A stretch of DNA of 64,000 nucleotides from Desulfosoma caldarium (GTDB taxonomy: Bacteria > Desulfobacterota > Syntrophobacteria > Syntrophobacterales > DSM-9756). The DNA lies in NCBI RefSeq assembly GCF_003751385.1, contig NZ_RJVA01000011.1:440412-504411 (forward strand). Reading direction: 5' to 3'. Positions 1 through 9,696 of the stretch are shown in pieces. Each line of letters opens with the position of its first letter. Position 1 is the stretch's first letter. Under the pieces are notes generated by a model that was not told where the DNA came from, did not search any database, and was given only the letters and a program-made list of their open reading frames with translations. The position numbers were made by a program, and so were the translations under genes.

Positions 1-600
1 TCGCAAACTGATGTTGGCGTCGCAACGAAAGCTGCCCTCTTCCATGTTCCCGTCGCAGATTTCCAGGTAGCGCAAAATGTCTCGAAGCGTGCGCAAGTAC
101 GCCGCCGCTTCCTCGGGCGTGCGTATGTCGGGTTCGCTGACGATTTCAATCAAGGGCACGCCCGTGCGGTTGAAATCGACATAGCTCACCGGTTGGGCTT
201 CGTCATGAACGAGCTTTCCCGCATCCTCTTCCATGTGAATGCGCGTGATCCCAATGCGTCGGGTGCCGTTTTCCGTGGTGATGTCGAGCCAGCCACCCGT
301 GGCCAAAGGTTCTTCATACTGGGATATCTGATAATTTTTGGGTAGGTCCGGGTAGAAATAATTCTTGCGGGCGAAGCGGCATCGAGAAGCAATGCGGCAG
401 TGTGTGGCCAGGGCCATTTTCATGGCGTATTCGACCACGGTGCGATTCAGCACGGGGAGCACTCCCGGCATGCCCAAACACACAGGGCAGGTGTGGGTGT
501 TGGGCGCGGCCCCAAAGGCCGTGGAGCACCCGCAAAAAATCTTGCTTTGCGTGAGCAGCTGCGCATGCACTTCCAATCCGATGACCGTTTCCCATTCCAT
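1..600 (-). CDS. gatB: Asp/Glu-tRNA amidotransferase subunit B, GatB (N-terminal part, runs off the window)
   Basis: Reading the minus strand from ATG at 600 gives a protein starting [15 protein letters not shown], with the GatB landmarks [22 protein letters not shown], split around residue 25-45 (zinc-binding cysteines), and [16 protein letters not shown] near residue 165. GatB is the kinase/transamidation subunit of GatCAB, which amidates misacylated Glu-tRNA(Gln) or Asp-tRNA(Asn). About 200 of roughly 480 residues are present; the C-terminus lies outside the window, which explains the missing stop. A GAGG stretch about 8 nt upstream supports the start. The gene is divergent from sucC. Confidence 0.95.
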   Translation of the reverse strand, partial: MEWETVIGLEVHAQLLTQSKIFCGCSTAFGAAPNTHTCPVCLGMPGVLPVLNRTVVEYAMKMALATHCRIASRCRFARKNYFYPDLPKNYQISQYEEPLATGGWLDITTENGTRRIGITRIHMEEDAGKLVHDEAQPVSYVDFNRTGVPLIEIVSEPDIRTPEEAAAYLRTLRDILRYLEICDGNMEEGSFRCDANISLR

Positions 601-693
601 GATCGTGCCTCGCAGTACAATCGGTTGCACGGGGCGGCGCTTGCCCGCCCGCGAAAATTTCCACCCGCCCCTTTTAGCACCGATTGGAGCATT

Positions 694-748
694 CGTGAAG
701 TCGTGAAGTCGTGAAGTCGTGAAGTCGTGAAGTCGTGAAGTCGTGAAG
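694..748. repeat. Octamer tandem array, unit CGTGAAGT, about 7 copies
   Basis: Seven near-perfect head-to-tail copies of an 8-bp unit lie in the 316-bp divergent gap between gatB (starts 600) and sucC (starts 917). The unit resembles the 7-bp CGTGAAT unit of the arrays at 4258 and 43645 with one extra base. Apart from this array and the two start regions I see nothing else defined in the gap; promoters for both genes must lie here. Confidence 0.95.
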
Positions 749-916
749 GGGGGAAAGCGACCATGGACGCTTTCACGATTTTGACTTTGCGAAACTTTTC
801 TTCTACAAAGGGCGAAGCGAAAAGGGCCCGGTGGAGCTTTTCGCGTGGCGATTCCAACGGCGTTTCTTGGTGCAACGGCGGGAGGTGCGACCAATGATCA
901 ACGGGAGAGGGTGGCC

Positions 917-2080
917 ATGAAAATTCACGAACACCAAGCGAAGGAACTGTTTCAGAAGTATGGAGTGCCCGTTCCTCGAGGCCGAGTGGCCTTTACGGTG
1001 GAGGAAGCCCAATCGGTGGCTCAAGACCTGGGCACTTTACCCGTGGTGATCAAAGCCCAGATTCATGCTGGCGGCCGGGGCAAAGCAGGCGGCGTGAAGC
1101 TGGCCCATACGGCGGAGGACGTCGCAGCCGTGGCCGGCAGCATTCTCGGCATGACCCTCGTTACCCATCAAACGGGGCCCGAAGGCCGTCTGGTGCGCAA
1201 GGTCTTGGTGGAAGAGGGCCTGGATATTGACAAGGAGCTCTACTTGAGCCTTCTGCCCGACCGATCCACGGCAAAACTCGTTTTTATGGCCAGCGAAGCC
1301 GGCGGCATGGACATTGAGGAAGTGGCGTCCAAAACGCCGGAAAAAATCGTCAAGGTCTATGTGGATCCTCTGGTGGGCCTGCAGCCCTTCATGGCCCGCA
1401 AACTGGCCTACGGCCTTCGCCTAGAACCCGATATCTTGAAGCTCTTTCTTCCCATGGTCCACGCTTTGTACCGGCTGTGCTTGGACTACGACGCGTCCCT
1501 TGTGGAGATCAACCCTCTGGTGGTTACCAAGGACCGAAGGCTTCTTGCCTTGGATGCCAAGATGAATTTCGATGACAATGCCCTCTTTCGCCACAAGGAC
1601 GTCCTGGCCTATCGAGACCTGGACGAGGAGGACCCTTTGGAAGTGGAGGCGTCCAAGCACAACCTAAACTACATCAAAATGGACGGCAATATCGGCAACA
1701 TGGTCAACGGCGCCGGCCTGGCCATGGCCACTATGGACATCATCAAGCTGGCGGGAGCCGAACCGGCCAACTTTTTGGATGTGGGTGGAGGCGCCAGCGC
1801 AGAAATGGTGGAAAACGGCTTTCGCATCATTTTGAGCGATCCCAACGTCAAGGGGGTGCTCATCAACATTTTCGGCGGCATTTTGCGCTGCGACGTGCTG
1901 GCTCAGGGTGTGGTGGAGGCCAGTAAAAAAGTGGGCGTCAAGGTCCCCGTGGTCATTCGCATGGAAGGCACCAACGTGGAACAGGGGCGCAAAATCTTGC
2001 AGGAATCGGGCTTGAACCTCATCGTGGCACAGGACCTCAAAGACGCGGCCCAAAAAGTGGCGGCCATCGCCAAGGCCTAG
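917..2080 (+). CDS. sucC: Succinyl-CoA ligase (ADP-forming) beta subunit
   Basis: A 387-residue protein, the usual length. It opens [16 protein letters not shown] and has the ATP-grasp glycine-rich motif [10 protein letters not shown] at residues 52-61, followed by the C-terminal CoA-ligase-type domain ending in [11 protein letters not shown]. It makes succinyl-CoA with SucD, or runs in reverse with substrate-level ATP formation, as used in TCA-cycle or propionate metabolism. The reading frame is open back to 845, but ATG 917 is chosen because GGGAGAGGG precedes it and it gives the canonical N-terminus. sucD follows after 11 nt, so the two form an operon. Confidence 0.96.
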   Translation: MKIHEHQAKELFQKYGVPVPRGRVAFTVEEAQSVAQDLGTLPVVIKAQIHAGGRGKAGGVKLAHTAEDVAAVAGSILGMTLVTHQTGPEGRLVRKVLVEEGLDIDKELYLSLLPDRSTAKLVFMASEAGGMDIEEVASKTPEKIVKVYVDPLVGLQPFMARKLAYGLRLEPDILKLFLPMVHALYRLCLDYDASLVEINPLVVTKDRRLLALDAKMNFDDNALFRHKDVLAYRDLDEEDPLEVEASKHNLNYIKMDGNIGNMVNGAGLAMATMDIIKLAGAEPANFLDVGGGASAEMVENGFRIILSDPNVKGVLINIFGGILRCDVLAQGVVEASKKVGVKVPVVIRMEGTNVEQGRKILQESGLNLIVAQDLKDAAQKVAAIAKA

Positions 2081-2091
2081 GAGGAAACACC

Positions 2092-2970
2092 ATGAGCATC
2101 TGGGTGAATGCGCAGACGCGAGTCCTTGTTCAGGGAATTACCGGCCGAGAGGGGCAGTTTCACACACGGCAATGCGTGGCCTATGGAACCCGCGTCGTGG
2201 CCGGGGTCACGCCGGGAAAAGGCGGCCAGACCATGGACGACATTCCGGTATTCAACACCGTGGAAGACGCCGTGCGACAGACGGGGGCCGACTGCTCCAT
2301 GATTTTCGTGCCACCGCCCTTTGCTGCCGACGCCATTCTGGAAGCCATGGACGCCGGCGTGCGCGTGATCGTGACCATCACGGAAGGCATTCCCGTCATG
2401 GACATGCTCTTGGTAAAAAACGCCCTCAAGGGATCCTCCTCGCGCCTCATCGGCCCCAACTGCCCCGGCATCATCACGCCGGGCCAGTGCAAGGTGGGTA
2501 TCATGCCCGGTCCCATTCATAAGCCGGGATCCGTGGGCGTGGTTTCCCGTTCCGGCACCTTGACCTACGAAGTGGTGCACCAGCTCACTCTTCAAGGCAT
2601 CGGTCAGAGCACCTGCGTGGGCATCGGCGGGGATCCCGTAAACGGGACGAACTTCATCGATTGCCTGAAAGCGTTCCAAGAGGATCCCGAAACCAAGGCC
2701 GTGGTCATGGTGGGGGAAATCGGCGGGTCGGCGGAAGAAGAGGCGGCCGATTTTATCGCCCGCCACATGACCAAACCTGTCGTGGGGTTCGTGGCCGGTC
2801 TCACGGCACCTCCCGGCCGGCGTATGGGCCACGCGGGAGCCATCATCAGTGGATCCAGTGGCACGGCTCAAGCGAAAATTCAGGCCATGAAGCAGGCGGG
2901 CATTACCGTGGTGGAGAACCTGGGAGAACTGGGGGCCGTTTGCAGGGAAGCCTTTGCCTCGGTGCTTTAG
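2092..2970 (+). CDS. sucD: Succinyl-CoA ligase (ADP-forming) alpha subunit
   Basis: A 292-residue protein with the Rossmann CoA-binding start ([15 protein letters not shown]) and the phosphohistidine loop [13 protein letters not shown], with His247 as the expected phosphorylated residue. It partners SucC. A strong AGGAGGAAACACC ribosome-binding site bridges the 11-nt gap after sucC. Length and motifs are typical. Confidence 0.97.
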   Translation: MSIWVNAQTRVLVQGITGREGQFHTRQCVAYGTRVVAGVTPGKGGQTMDDIPVFNTVEDAVRQTGADCSMIFVPPPFAADAILEAMDAGVRVIVTITEGIPVMDMLLVKNALKGSSSRLIGPNCPGIITPGQCKVGIMPGPIHKPGSVGVVSRSGTLTYEVVHQLTLQGIGQSTCVGIGGDPVNGTNFIDCLKAFQEDPETKAVVMVGEIGGSAEEEAADFIARHMTKPVVGFVAGLTAPPGRRMGHAGAIISGSSGTAQAKIQAMKQAGITVVENLGELGAVCREAFASVL

Positions 2971-3784
2971 GGCAAAGGGAGTGCTACGATTGGGGAAGCC
3001 TTTGGGGTCAATGACCGGGCTTCCCTCGGCCTTTGTAAAGTGTCAGGAGAGCCGACCGAAAACGGTTTTCATGGTCTGATCGCATCCATTGGGCTCATTG
3101 GCCCTCCGAGGGTTGCTCCGGAAAAGCCGAGGGTACGCTGTTTGTTCTCGTAAGACCGTGCACATGAGGACGCGCCTCGCCATGTGAAGACAGGACGTGT
3201 TGTTGGTCCGAAATCGAAGGGACCGGCTCTTGCCAGTCCGATGACGACGCTGACCTTTGAAGGGACTGCGTCCTTGGGATGTGCCGAGGAGGGGAGCGGA
3301 TTCTGCCGGGTTGAAATGCCTGTGCCGGTCAAAGGGTCAGCCGCGCTCTATGAAAGGGCCCCAGGGCACGATGGGCTCTCGCGACGTGCCTCGCTTTTCC
3401 GCGATGCTTTTTCGAACAAGCTGTCCGTCAGTCGTTGCCGCCGCTGGGGCCGCAGAAGGATGCAAAAAGTCATTCCCGCGCTTCCATGGATCCATTTGGG
3501 GCCTCCGGGGCTGTGGTGTCTGGGATCCTGGGTCCAAACCGTCAGCCATGGGCACACGGAAATCCAGAGTTTTCAGCACGCCACCGAATTCCACCTGTGC
3601 TAGCGAGCCCACGCCTGGGATGACGAAACCGCTCCAAGCAGCTTGTCCGCAATGTCCCGTCCGGGAATGGCGCAAGCCGGAAAACGGCATCGGGCCGTGT
3701 CGTGCTCTTCTGCAATCAACCCATGAGCCCGCTTTCGGACACGGACCAATCTCACCGGCATTTCCACCATCAAACCCTTTTGGC
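2971..3784. other. 814-bp intergenic region without a convincing gene
   Basis: Open frames occur on both strands but none has family character, a ribosome-binding site or consistent codon use. The block around 3471-3560 contains half of an ATTCCCGC...GCGGGAAT type palindrome (CATTCCCGCG at 3471) embedded in low-complexity sequence, suggesting degraded interspersed repeats of the kind also seen near 18295 and 49494. It separates sucCD from the minus-strand ModE-like gene. Confidence 0.6.
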
Positions 3785-4159
3785 TTAAGGTGAGCCGGGA
3801 AGGGAGCTTTTGCCAAAAATGTCTTCAAAAATCCGTTCGGCAGCTTCCTGCGTGCGCTCTTCCAGGGTTCGAAAGCGCTCCAGAAGGTCCTTGGCAAAAG
3901 GCGTCAAGGCTGATCCTCCACCCTTGATGCCGCCGATCTTTTTGTTCAGCACGGGGCATCCCAGGCGTTCTTCTGTGGCTCGAATCTTTCCCCAAACCGC
4001 GGAGTAGCTCATACCCAGTTCCTTGGCCGCGCCAATGATGGATCCCGCCCTTTCCACGGCTTCCAGAATGCGAAGGCGACCGGCACCAAAGACCAAAGCA
4101 CCGGTGTCATCTTCCACCCACACCTTGCAATGGACGATAAGCTTTTTGTCCAGACCCAC
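3785..4159 (-). CDS. ModE/LysR-type winged-helix regulator, HTH domain only
   Basis: A 124-residue protein consisting of a single winged-helix domain: GRLRILEAVERAGSI, then AAKELGMSYSAVWGKI, then a Gly-rich wing (KIGGIKGGGSALTPFA). This is the N-terminal DNA-binding domain of molybdate regulator ModE; the C-terminal molybdate-binding domains are absent, as in many short ModE-like proteins. A GTG start at 4159 is preferred over the longer frame to 4231 because AAGGAAGGGGG lies about 9 nt upstream. It is divergent from moeA, so control of molybdenum cofactor genes is a reasonable inference; how such a short form would sense molybdate is unclear. Confidence 0.85.
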   Translation of the reverse strand: MGLDKKLIVHCKVWVEDDTGALVFGAGRLRILEAVERAGSIIGAAKELGMSYSAVWGKIRATEERLGCPVLNKKIGGIKGGGSALTPFAKDLLERFRTLEERTQEAAERIFEDIFGKSSLPGSP

Positions 4160-4257
4160 GCTGTTACCCCCTTCCTTCGGCGCAGCCCGTCTTGCCACGG
4201 TGCCCTCCATTCGATAGAAGAATCCTCGCACGATGCGCCTAGAGGGTCAACCGGGGT

Positions 4258-4538
4258 CGTGAATCGTGAATCGTGAATCGTGAATCGTGAATCGTGAATC
4301 GTGAATCGTAAATCGTGAATCGTGAATCGTGAATCGTAAATCGTGAATCGTGAATCGTGAATCGTGAATCGTGAATCGTGAATCGTAAATCGTGAATCGT
4401 GAATCGTGAATCGTGAATCGTGAATCGTGAATCGTGAATCGTGAATCGTGAATCGTGAATCGTGAATCGTGAATCGTGAATCGGGGATTGGGGATCGGGG
4501 ATCGGGGATCGGGGATCGGGGATTGGGGATTGGGGGTG
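4258..4538. repeat. Heptamer tandem array (CGTGAAT about 32 copies, then CGGGGAT-type units)
   Basis: From 4258 to 4482 the 7-bp unit CGTGAAT repeats head to tail about 32 times with three CGTAAAT variants. From 4483 to about 4538 it changes into another 7-bp unit of GGGGATC/GGGGATT type. The array fills most of the 420-bp divergent gap between the ModE-like gene and moeA. Because 7 is not a multiple of 3, all frames read through the same repeating peptide, which makes a spurious open frame on the minus strand. Confidence 0.97.
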
Positions 4539-4579
4539 AGTGGTTGGGAATAGAAGCGAGGAAGGTCGAGGGGGTGTGA

Positions 4580-5857
4580 ATGCCGGAATTTCTCAAGGTG
4601 AAGACAGCTGATGAAGTTCTGAACCTCATTGAAGACTTTGCGCCTTTGGAAGAGGAGACGGTTCTTTTGGAGGCGGCGGCGGGCCGAGTCCTGTCCCGGA
4701 ATGTGGAAGCGTCATGTCATGTGCCCCATTTTCGCCGTGCGGTGATGGACGGCTATGCCGTCAGGGCTCGGGACACCTTCGGGGCTTCCGAATCCCTTCC
4801 GGCGCTTTTGACCGTAGTGGGCGAAGTGTTCATGGGGCAGCCGGCTCAGCACACTCTCGGCCCCGGGCAGGCCATCGCCGTGCCCACGGGGGGCGCCATG
4901 CCGGAAGGGGCGGACGCCCTGGTCATGGTGGAATACACTCAGGACGTGGGGGACGGCACCATTGAAGTGACCCGTCCGGTGGCGCCCGGCGATAACGTCT
5001 TAGAACCCGGCGACGATATCGCTGAAGCCAGCCTGCTCTTTCCTGCAGGCTGGCAGCTGAGGGCTCAAGACGTGGGGGTGCTCGCGGCCGTCGGCATGCG
5101 ATCCGTTTCGGTGTTTCGCGTGCCTCGCGTGGCGGTGCTTTCCACCGGCGATGAAATCGTCTCCCCCGATGCCCCTGAGGTTCCTGTGGGAAAAATTCGC
5201 GACATCAACACCTTTGTTCTGGCGGCTCAGGTGCGCGAAGCCGGAGCCGTTCCGGGATGGACTCACGTGGTGCCCGACGATCTGGATCAGCTGGCTGCCG
5301 CCTGCCGCCAGGCCCTTACGGACCACGAGGTGGTGCTTCTTTCCGGAGGCAGTTCCGTGGGCGCCCGGGACTACACCGTGCAGGTGTTAGAACGGCTGAA
5401 CGGGGCGGAGCTTCTGGTGCATGGTGTCGCCATTCGACCAGGAAAACCTACCATATTAGCCCGCATCGGATCCCGCATCTTATGGGGGCTTCCGGGCCAG
5501 CCCGCGTCGGCCATGATTGTCTTCACGGCCTTTGTGCGTCCAAGTCTACTGAGGCTGCAGGGCATAAGCGTGGACCGCTCTTCCAGAACGCGAACGTCCC
5601 GAGCCGTGCTGCAGCGCAACTTACCATCGGTGCACGGTCGAGCAGATTATATTCGTGTGAAACTGAGTGAAGAAGACGGTCAGGTGTTGGCGGAGCCCGT
5701 CTTTGGTTCCTCGGCCATGATCAGCACGCTGGCGCGGGCCGACGGCTACGTCATCGTTCCCGAACATGTGGAGGGGTATGAGGCGGGAACGGAAGTGACG
5801 GTGCACCTTTTCGGGTCTATAAGCCGCCCTTTTTTGGCCGGCAAAGAGGAAACCTGA
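4580..5857 (+). CDS. moeA: Molybdopterin molybdenumtransferase MoeA
   Basis: A 425-residue protein with the full MoeA layout: an N-terminal domain containing FRRAVMDGYAVRA, the MoCF-binding domain (VAVLSTGDEIV near residue 190, then LSGGSSVGARDYT and WGLPGQPASAM) and the C-terminal beta domain ending in STLARADGYVIVPE. It inserts molybdate into adenylylated molybdopterin, needed for molybdoenzymes such as formate dehydrogenase. It starts directly downstream of the heptamer array and is divergent from the ModE-like regulator. Confidence 0.96.
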   Translation: MPEFLKVKTADEVLNLIEDFAPLEEETVLLEAAAGRVLSRNVEASCHVPHFRRAVMDGYAVRARDTFGASESLPALLTVVGEVFMGQPAQHTLGPGQAIAVPTGGAMPEGADALVMVEYTQDVGDGTIEVTRPVAPGDNVLEPGDDIAEASLLFPAGWQLRAQDVGVLAAVGMRSVSVFRVPRVAVLSTGDEIVSPDAPEVPVGKIRDINTFVLAAQVREAGAVPGWTHVVPDDLDQLAAACRQALTDHEVVLLSGGSSVGARDYTVQVLERLNGAELLVHGVAIRPGKPTILARIGSRILWGLPGQPASAMIVFTAFVRPSLLRLQGISVDRSSRTRTSRAVLQRNLPSVHGRADYIRVKLSEEDGQVLAEPVFGSSAMISTLARADGYVIVPEHVEGYEAGTEVTVHLFGSISRPFLAGKEET

Positions 5858-5991
5858 CGAAATGCTTCGGTGGAACCGTGTCTGGTATGCCTCGTTGAGC
5901 GAAGCCGCGGGCATCACGGTTGTGCACTGAAGATGAGGCACGGGGCGTGCCGGGGCATGGCGATGCAGGCGGCCGAAGCCCGGTTCCGCAC

Positions 5992-6684
5992 CTAGGGTCC
6001 AGATCGAAGGTCTCGGCGGCGGTCGGGCGGCCCGTCGATGCGCACCACGTCTTCTATGGCCAGCTGAACACTGGCTGCCTGGCGAATGACGTCGATGCTG
6101 ATGACCAGGGTGCCTTTTTTGGGATTGAGCCGCTGCAGAATGCCCACACATCCTGCAAAAGGTCCTCGAACCACTTCGACCCAGTCCCCTGCGGTGAGGT
6201 AAGGGTGCAGGGTGAGGGTGTCGGCGTGGGTGAGCACGGTGCGCAGGCTTTCCACCTGATAGTCCGAGATGAGTGCCGGCCCTTGGCTGTTCCTCACAAC
6301 GTAGACGCTTCCAGGGATCTTTAGAATTTCCACGTGCACCTCATTGTCCAGCACCGTGTGCACGAACACGTACCCCGGAAACAGAGGCACCTGAAGCCGC
6401 ACGCGCCGATCCCGCCTTTTGCTCCAGGTCGGCATCAGAGGCAGAAAGCATTCGATGTTTTTCTTCAGGAGTTGATCCGCGACTTTTTTTTCGTGATTGA
6501 CCTGAACGTAGAGGGCATACCAGCCCGGCGCATTTTCCTGGGAAAGAAGCCGGTCATCATGTCCAATGGCGACTGGGGCGGGATTCTTTTTGGCCGAGGC
6601 GTCCATTTTGTCCCTCAGCATGGGAGCCCCTTCTTCTGCGTCGTTTCCTTTGCCCATGTCCTTCGTCAAAGATCTTATCGGCAC
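5992..6684 (-). CDS. NusG-family antiterminator (RfaH/UpxY-like)
   Basis: Up to 230 residues. The NGN domain starts around residue 53 (APGWYALYVQVNHEKKVADQL) and contains the family signature PLFPGYVFVH. A KOW-type segment follows (AGDWVEVVRGPFAGCVGIL). NusG paralogs of this kind bind RNA polymerase and promote readthrough of specific, often polysaccharide, operons. The start is uncertain: GTG 6684 gives the longest form, while ATG 6621 is preceded by AGAAGGGG and would give 209 residues. It lies 14 nt downstream of the helicase gene and probably shares its transcript. No polysaccharide operon follows it, which is unusual; it converges with moeA. Confidence 0.85.
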   Translation of the reverse strand: MPIRSLTKDMGKGNDAEEGAPMLRDKMDASAKKNPAPVAIGHDDRLLSQENAPGWYALYVQVNHEKKVADQLLKKNIECFLPLMPTWSKRRDRRVRLQVPLFPGYVFVHTVLDNEVHVEILKIPGSVYVVRNSQGPALISDYQVESLRTVLTHADTLTLHPYLTAGDWVEVVRGPFAGCVGILQRLNPKKGTLVISIDVIRQAASVQLAIEDVVRIDGPPDRRRDLRSGP

Positions 6685-6698
6685 AATGGCATCACGCC

Positions 6699-9662
6699 TT
6701 AAGCGCCTGCGGGGCGGTGTCGCCGCAAGATTGTACGTTTCTTGTCTTCTTTTTGTCCGTATTCTTCAAGGATCTTTTCCAGATTCCACGGAGTCGGCAC
6801 TCGAAGCCGTTTTCCCGACCGGTCTTCATAGATAAGGTAGCCTTTTTCTATGGCATGAAAAAAGAGGTCCCGGGTGAGCAGCACATCCTCTTGACAGTAG
6901 TCGATGAGAAGATCCCAGCGGTTTTCACGAAACCATTGCACGGCCTGAATGCCGTCAGCCGTCTTCTTCCGCCCCAATGTCTTTTCGCTCAGGTGATCCA
7001 AGCTCAAACGAAAACCCAATTGCTGCCGCACGGCTTCCAACATGTCAAAAGCCGGAAGATGCTGCAGGGGTTTCGGCGTGTAGGCTTGCAACACCTGAAA
7101 ATCGAAGTTTTTGATGTTGAACCCGACCACGAGGTCCAGGGCGTGCAGGCGGTCGATGAGGGTAGAGACCTCGTGTTCTCGATACACTTCTATGGTTTTG
7201 CGGCGGTGATCGTAAAGAACTGCCACGGAGACGCGCATGAGGTGCTTGTTGTCCCAGCCGCCCACGTCTTGAGCCAGTTTTTGCGTTTCCAGATCGAGAA
7301 ATCCGATGGCCGGCTCCGGCTTTGCCGCCGACGCTTCGGGCCTCGTGAAGCCTTGCGCTTCCTCTTGTTGCAAGCCTCCCTTGGTCTCTTCCGCCCCCAG
7401 GGGTTTTCGACCCAGCAGGTAACGCAGCACTTCCATGGCCGCTTCCTTGTCCAGCGGCGTGTTCCCCGCGCCGCACTTGGGTGAATGAATGCAGCCGGGG
7501 CATCCTTCGTCGCAGGGACAACTTTCGATGAGCTCCAGGGTCCGTTCCAGAAGCGCCTCCACGATGTCGTAGCCGCGAGCGGCCAATCCGATGCCTTCCG
7601 GGTAGCCGTCGTAGATGAACACGGCACTCTTGCCCAACTGCGGGTGTAGTGGAATGGAAATGCCGCCGATGTCGTTGCGGTCGCACAGCGCAAACAGCGG
7701 AAACATGCTGATGGCCGCATGTTCCATAGCATGAATTCCGCCCATGTAGTGAAGGTTCGCCCGTCGAATTCTTTCCACAATGGCCTCTTCGATTTCCACC
7801 CAAAATCCTACGGTTTCAAAAACCTGTTCGGGAAGATCGAGCGGCGTAAAGTCCAACAACTCCTGCGTGAACAGGCGTTTCTTTTCATAGCCTGTAATGT
7901 GTTCGCGAACCCGAAGGCGGCCAAGTCTTGCGATGAAGGCCGTGCAGGGCTTGGAAGCCAGAATTTCCAGGATTTCCGTTTCCTTTTCGCTTTTGACCCA
8001 CGTATAGTATTCGGCGTCCTGCGGCACGGCGCGTGCGATGCGTTTTACCAGGTCCAGGCTTTGAACCACAAAGGCTCGGCCCCGATGCAGATAGACGGCC
8101 CCGGGATGACATTCCTTGAAAGCGCGCACCCCGTCCGTGGTGCCGATGGGAATCCATCGTGTCTTGTTCTGCCCATCGGGGGCCAAAATGGTAAAGGACG
8201 GGCCCACACTGCGAATGTCCACGCCGCGGTGCGGGTACGGCGCCACAGCGAACCATTTTTGGCCGTCTTCCGACTGCACCAGGGTTCCACGATTCGTGGC
8301 GGAAAGCAGTGCCTGCTGCCGTGAAGGTGCCCACGCTTCCGCTTCTTCGGCGCGCACGGGAATTTCCGCCGCGGCACAAGGCAGATGTTCCGCCACAATG
8401 GCCGGGTTGTCCGGATCGGTCACGGCATTTTCGCAGGACCCGTTCAAAAAGGTTTCGGGATGCCGCACGATGTACTGATCCAAAGCGTCCGGCTGAGGAA
8501 GCATGATCACCGCACTTTCCCCGCCGCTTCGACCCACGCGTCCGCCCCGCTGCCACGTGGTCATGATGGTCCCGGGGTATCCCACGAGAAGGCACACGTC
8601 CAGTCCGCCGACGTCGATACCCATTTCCAGAGCACTTGTGGAAATGACCGCGGCAATGCGCCCTTCGGCCAGGCCCTGTTCAATACTTCGTCGTTCCGAC
8701 GGAAGAAAACCCGCTCGGTAAGAGCTCACCTTGTGCGCCAGGTGGGGTGCCGCCCGGAGTAGGCTCATGTGCACCAACTCCGTCATGCGCCGCGATTGGG
8801 TAAACACGATGGTTTTCAGCCCCAAACGCACGGCATCCTGGGTGATGCGTGCCGCCAGGGACGCCAAAGGGCCTTCCGATTCCATGAAGACAAAATGGCG
8901 CCGCGCCTGCGGCGAGCCGGAGTGCGTCACGGTTTTTACCGGCTGATCGATGAGCTTTTGGGCCAGTTCTCCAGGATTGCCGATGGTTGCCGAAAGAAAG
9001 ACATAGCGAGGCCGCGCACCGTAGAGGTCGGTGATGCGCTGAAGCCTTCGAAGAATCTGCGCCACGTGGCTGCCAAAGATGCCTCGATACGTGTGCAATT
9101 CATCCACCACCACGTAACGCAAACCTCGAAAAAAAGATTCCCACTTGGCATGGTAGGGCAGCAGAGCATAGTGAAGCATGTCCGGGTTGGAGACGAGCAC
9201 GTGGGGAGGTTTTCGGCGAATGACGGCTCGCTGATGGCTGGTCGTATCCCCGTCATATACGGCGGCCGTGAAGGGCGTGGCACTGGGGACTGCTTCAAAA
9301 AAAGTGTTAAGCGCCTCCCATTGGTCGCGACTCAAGGCCTTGATGGGAAAAAGATAAAGAGCGTGCGCGTGAGGGTTCTGCAACAGGGCTTCGGTGACGG
9401 CCATGTTGTAGATGAGGGATTTGCCGCTGGCGGTTGGCGTGGCCACCACCACGTGGTGGCCGGATCGAAGAAAGTCCAATGCGGCGGCCTGGTGCTTGTA
9501 CAAGCGCCGAATGCCGAGAGCGTGCAAGGCTTGACTAAGGGGTTTGGGAAGGGGAGCATGAGGCGCACCGTATTGCGGATCCTGAGCTTCCAGGACCGCG
9601 TGATGCGCGACACGCGCCGATTTCCACTCTTGCGTCAACAGGCGATGAAGAAATTTCTTCAT
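6699..9662 (-). CDS. DEAD/DEAH-box helicase with DUF1998-type cysteine cluster fused to a DEDD (YprB-like) exonuclease
   Basis: A 987-residue protein. Residues about 73-82 carry Walker A (ATPTASGKSL); a DELH box lies near 185; motif VI is QRGGRVGRSG. A cysteine cluster CPCDEGCPGCIH near residue 720 is typical of the zinc-binding region of MrfA/YprA-type helicases. From about residue 785 a 3'-5' exonuclease fold follows: FLDLETQ (D and E of motif I), GFNIKNFDF (motif II) and YCQEDVLLTRDLF (Y-x3-D motif III). In Bacillus, MrfA and MrfB are separate proteins that repair mitomycin C lesions; here both activities are in one chain. ATG 9662 is used; an in-frame GTG lies two codons upstream. Confidence 0.88.
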   Translation of the reverse strand: MKKFLHRLLTQEWKSARVAHHAVLEAQDPQYGAPHAPLPKPLSQALHALGIRRLYKHQAAALDFLRSGHHVVVATPTASGKSLIYNMAVTEALLQNPHAHALYLFPIKALSRDQWEALNTFFEAVPSATPFTAAVYDGDTTSHQRAVIRRKPPHVLVSNPDMLHYALLPYHAKWESFFRGLRYVVVDELHTYRGIFGSHVAQILRRLQRITDLYGARPRYVFLSATIGNPGELAQKLIDQPVKTVTHSGSPQARRHFVFMESEGPLASLAARITQDAVRLGLKTIVFTQSRRMTELVHMSLLRAAPHLAHKVSSYRAGFLPSERRSIEQGLAEGRIAAVISTSALEMGIDVGGLDVCLLVGYPGTIMTTWQRGGRVGRSGGESAVIMLPQPDALDQYIVRHPETFLNGSCENAVTDPDNPAIVAEHLPCAAAEIPVRAEEAEAWAPSRQQALLSATNRGTLVQSEDGQKWFAVAPYPHRGVDIRSVGPSFTILAPDGQNKTRWIPIGTTDGVRAFKECHPGAVYLHRGRAFVVQSLDLVKRIARAVPQDAEYYTWVKSEKETEILEILASKPCTAFIARLGRLRVREHITGYEKKRLFTQELLDFTPLDLPEQVFETVGFWVEIEEAIVERIRRANLHYMGGIHAMEHAAISMFPLFALCDRNDIGGISIPLHPQLGKSAVFIYDGYPEGIGLAARGYDIVEALLERTLELIESCPCDEGCPGCIHSPKCGAGNTPLDKEAAMEVLRYLLGRKPLGAEETKGGLQQEEAQGFTRPEASAAKPEPAIGFLDLETQKLAQDVGGWDNKHLMRVSVAVLYDHRRKTIEVYREHEVSTLIDRLHALDLVVGFNIKNFDFQVLQAYTPKPLQHLPAFDMLEAVRQQLGFRLSLDHLSEKTLGRKKTADGIQAVQWFRENRWDLLIDYCQEDVLLTRDLFFHAIEKGYLIYEDRSGKRLRVPTPWNLEKILEEYGQKEDKKRTILRRHRPAGA

Positions 9663-9696
9663 GGACACACAACCAATAAGGCCTTCATGGGTCTTC

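Noticed and set aside
3337-3897. 186-residue minus-strand frame downstream of sucCD
   Set aside because: It overlaps the ModE-like gene, has repeat-type composition, and has no recognisable family sequence or start signal.
4258-4538. CRISPR array
   Set aside because: The units are 7 bp with no spacers; no cas genes are present.
4009-4629. 206-residue minus-strand frame with repeated FTIHDSR peptide
   Set aside because: It is the heptamer array read in frame; a 7-bp unit without stops gives the same peptide in all three frames. The similar frames at 43558-44052 are rejected for the same reason.
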